From the NCBI RefSeq assembly GCF_014639275.1, contig NZ_BMFW01000036.1, positions 403-33,394 of the forward strand: a stretch of 32,992 nt of DNA, given 5' to 3'. Made by a program: the position numbers and the translations under genes. Each line of letters opens with the position of its first letter. Within the stretch, counting starts at the first letter, position 1. Below, piece after piece: positions 31,941-32,992 of this stretch. The stretch comes from Arthrobacter liuii (GTDB lineage: Bacteria; Actinomycetota; Actinomycetes; Actinomycetales; Micrococcaceae). The notes below the pieces were generated by a model. It was not told where the DNA came from, ran no database searches, and saw only the letters and a program-made list of their open reading frames with translations.

Positions 31941-32992
31941 ATGGAACAACAGACAAGGACGTCTGCCCGCCCACTCGGCGCGGCCCTCAAACCACGCCAG
32001 CTCACGATGATGGGGCTGGGCAGCGCCATCGGCGCGGGCCTGTTCATCGGCTCCGGCGCGGGCATCCAGGCCGCCGGCCCGGCGGTGCTGATCTCCTACC
32101 TCGTGGCCGGCACGCTCATCATCCTGGTGATGTGGGCGCTCGGTGAGATGGCCGCCGCCAATCCGGACAGCGGTGCCTTCTCCGTCTACACCGCCAAGGC
32201 ATACGGGCCGGTGGCCGGTGCCACCGTCGGCTGGCTCTGGTGGCTGCAGCTGGTGGTGGTCATCGCCGCCGAGGCGCTGGGCGCGGCAGGCCTGCTGGCC
32301 ACCATCTTCCCGGCCCTGCCGGTGTGGCTGATGGCCTTCGTGTTCATCGTGGTGCTCACCGCCGTGAACCTGACCAGCGTGAAGAACTTCGGCGAGTTCG
32401 AGTTCTGGTTCGCCCTGCTCAAGGTGGCAGCGATCGTCGGGTTCCTGCTGGTGGGCTTTGCGCTGCTCTTCGGCTTGGTGCCGGGCGTACAGTCGCCCGG
32501 CCTTTCCAACTTCTCCGGCGCCGGCTTCGCCCCCAGCGGTTTCGGCGGGATTGCGACGGCGCTGTTCGTGGTGGCATTCGCATTCGGCGGAACCGAGATC
32601 GTGTCGGTGGCGGCAGCCGAGACGGCTGAGCCTGCCCGGAGCGTGAAGAAGGCGGTCCGGACGGTGCTGTGGCGCATCCTGGTGTTCTACATCGGTGCCA
32701 TCTTCGTGATCGCCGCCGTGGTTCCCGTGGGTTCAGCGGGGTTGAAGAGCCCGTTCGCCGCGGTGCTGGACGCCGCCGGCATGCCGGGTGCGGCCACCGC
32801 CATCACCCTGGTGGCCGTGGCTGCGCTGCTGTCCGCGCTGAACGCCAACCTCTACGGTGCGTCCCGGATGGCGTTCTCGCTGGCTGAACGGGGGGAAGCT
32901 CCACGCTTCCTTGCCTCCGTTTCGAAGGGCCGGGTTCCGGTTGTTGCCGTCCTGGCCAGCGTCGCGTTTGGCGTTGTCACGGTGGTCCTGGA
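31941..32992 (+). CDS. Amino-acid permease (APC superfamily), 3' end outside window
   Basis: About 350 codons are visible and the frame is open to the window end. 'MGLGSAIGAGLFIGSGAGIQ' is the APC first-helix motif for substrate binding. 'FAFGGTEIVSVAAAETAEPA' (helix 6 and following loop) and 'NLYGASRMAFSLAERGEAP' place it in the GABA/aromatic/basic amino-acid permease group, normally about 450-490 aa. AAGAGGAA precedes the ATG, 42 bases after the aminotransferase, so the two are co-transcribed. It probably imports the amino acid used by that enzyme. Confidence 0.93.
   Translation, partial: MEQQTRTSARPLGAALKPRQLTMMGLGSAIGAGLFIGSGAGIQAAGPAVLISYLVAGTLIILVMWALGEMAAANPDSGAFSVYTAKAYGPVAGATVGWLWWLQLVVVIAAEALGAAGLLATIFPALPVWLMAFVFIVVLTAVNLTSVKNFGEFEFWFALLKVAAIVGFLLVGFALLFGLVPGVQSPGLSNFSGAGFAPSGFGGIATALFVVAFAFGGTEIVSVAAAETAEPARSVKKAVRTVLWRILVFYIGAIFVIAAVVPVGSAGLKSPFAAVLDAAGMPGAATAITLVAVAALLSALNANLYGASRMAFSLAERGEAPRFLASVSKGRVPVVAVLASVAFGVVTVVL

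Overview
The window is high-GC chromosomal DNA with dense, short-spaced genes, many ATGA start/stop overlaps, and LacI, PucR and Lrp regulators. Its proteins (secreted DUF1524-Excalibur nuclease, SulP permease, TMEM175 homologue, rifampin-phosphotransferase-like enzyme, MHS-type transporter) are typical of soil actinobacteria. Arthrobacter, Pseudarthrobacter or Paenarthrobacter fits best. This is inferred from gene content and style; no rRNA or other taxonomic marker is present.

Layout. 1-3.2 kb: assorted small genes (a membrane-anchored SRPBCC protein, a secreted HNH nuclease, a 5'-truncated DUF1275 gene, an unknown protein, a SnoaL-like protein) with two almost identical terminator hairpins. 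3.2-7.2 kb: a leftward DUF998 / rifampin-phosphotransferase-like / TMEM175 operon. 7.4-8.0 kb: a scar where a broken secreted-protein gene and a broken second phosphotransferase gene meet tail to tail. 8.0-12.0 kb: two divergent small dimeric alpha/beta-barrel proteins, a secreted endonuclease/exonuclease/phosphatase-family enzyme, and a SulP permease.

12.1-25.6 kb is the centre of interest. A leftward five-gene operon (pxpA, biotin carrier, biotin carboxylase, pxpB, pxpC) is divergent from a PucR regulator. It has the parts of a split urea-carboxylase-like, biotin-dependent amide carboxylase plus a LamB/YcsF hydrolase. The pucR gene ends against a convergent LacI gene. On the other side of LacI a rightward operon runs asparaginase, cyclic-imidase/polysaccharide-deacetylase-type hydrolase, MFS transporter, SDR, SDR, a small Cys-containing protein, and an old-yellow-enzyme flavoprotein. 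A strong -35/-10 and two LacI-type palindromes precede it. Read together, the rightward operon could import a cyclic unsaturated imide or lactam, reduce its C=C bond, open the ring and remove ammonia from the half-amide. This reconstruction is inference from enzyme families.

25.6-28.3 kb: a noncoding stretch, a small protein with four Gly-Ser-Tyr-(Val/Leu)-Thr repeats and its own strong terminator, an NmrA-like protein and a third SDR. 28.4-33.0 kb: a ThDP-dependent enzyme and an Lrp/AsnC regulator, divergent from a HisC-like aminotransferase and an amino-acid permease cut by the window end. This looks like an amino-acid uptake and transamination module. I saw no tRNA, rRNA, CRISPR array or intact transposase.
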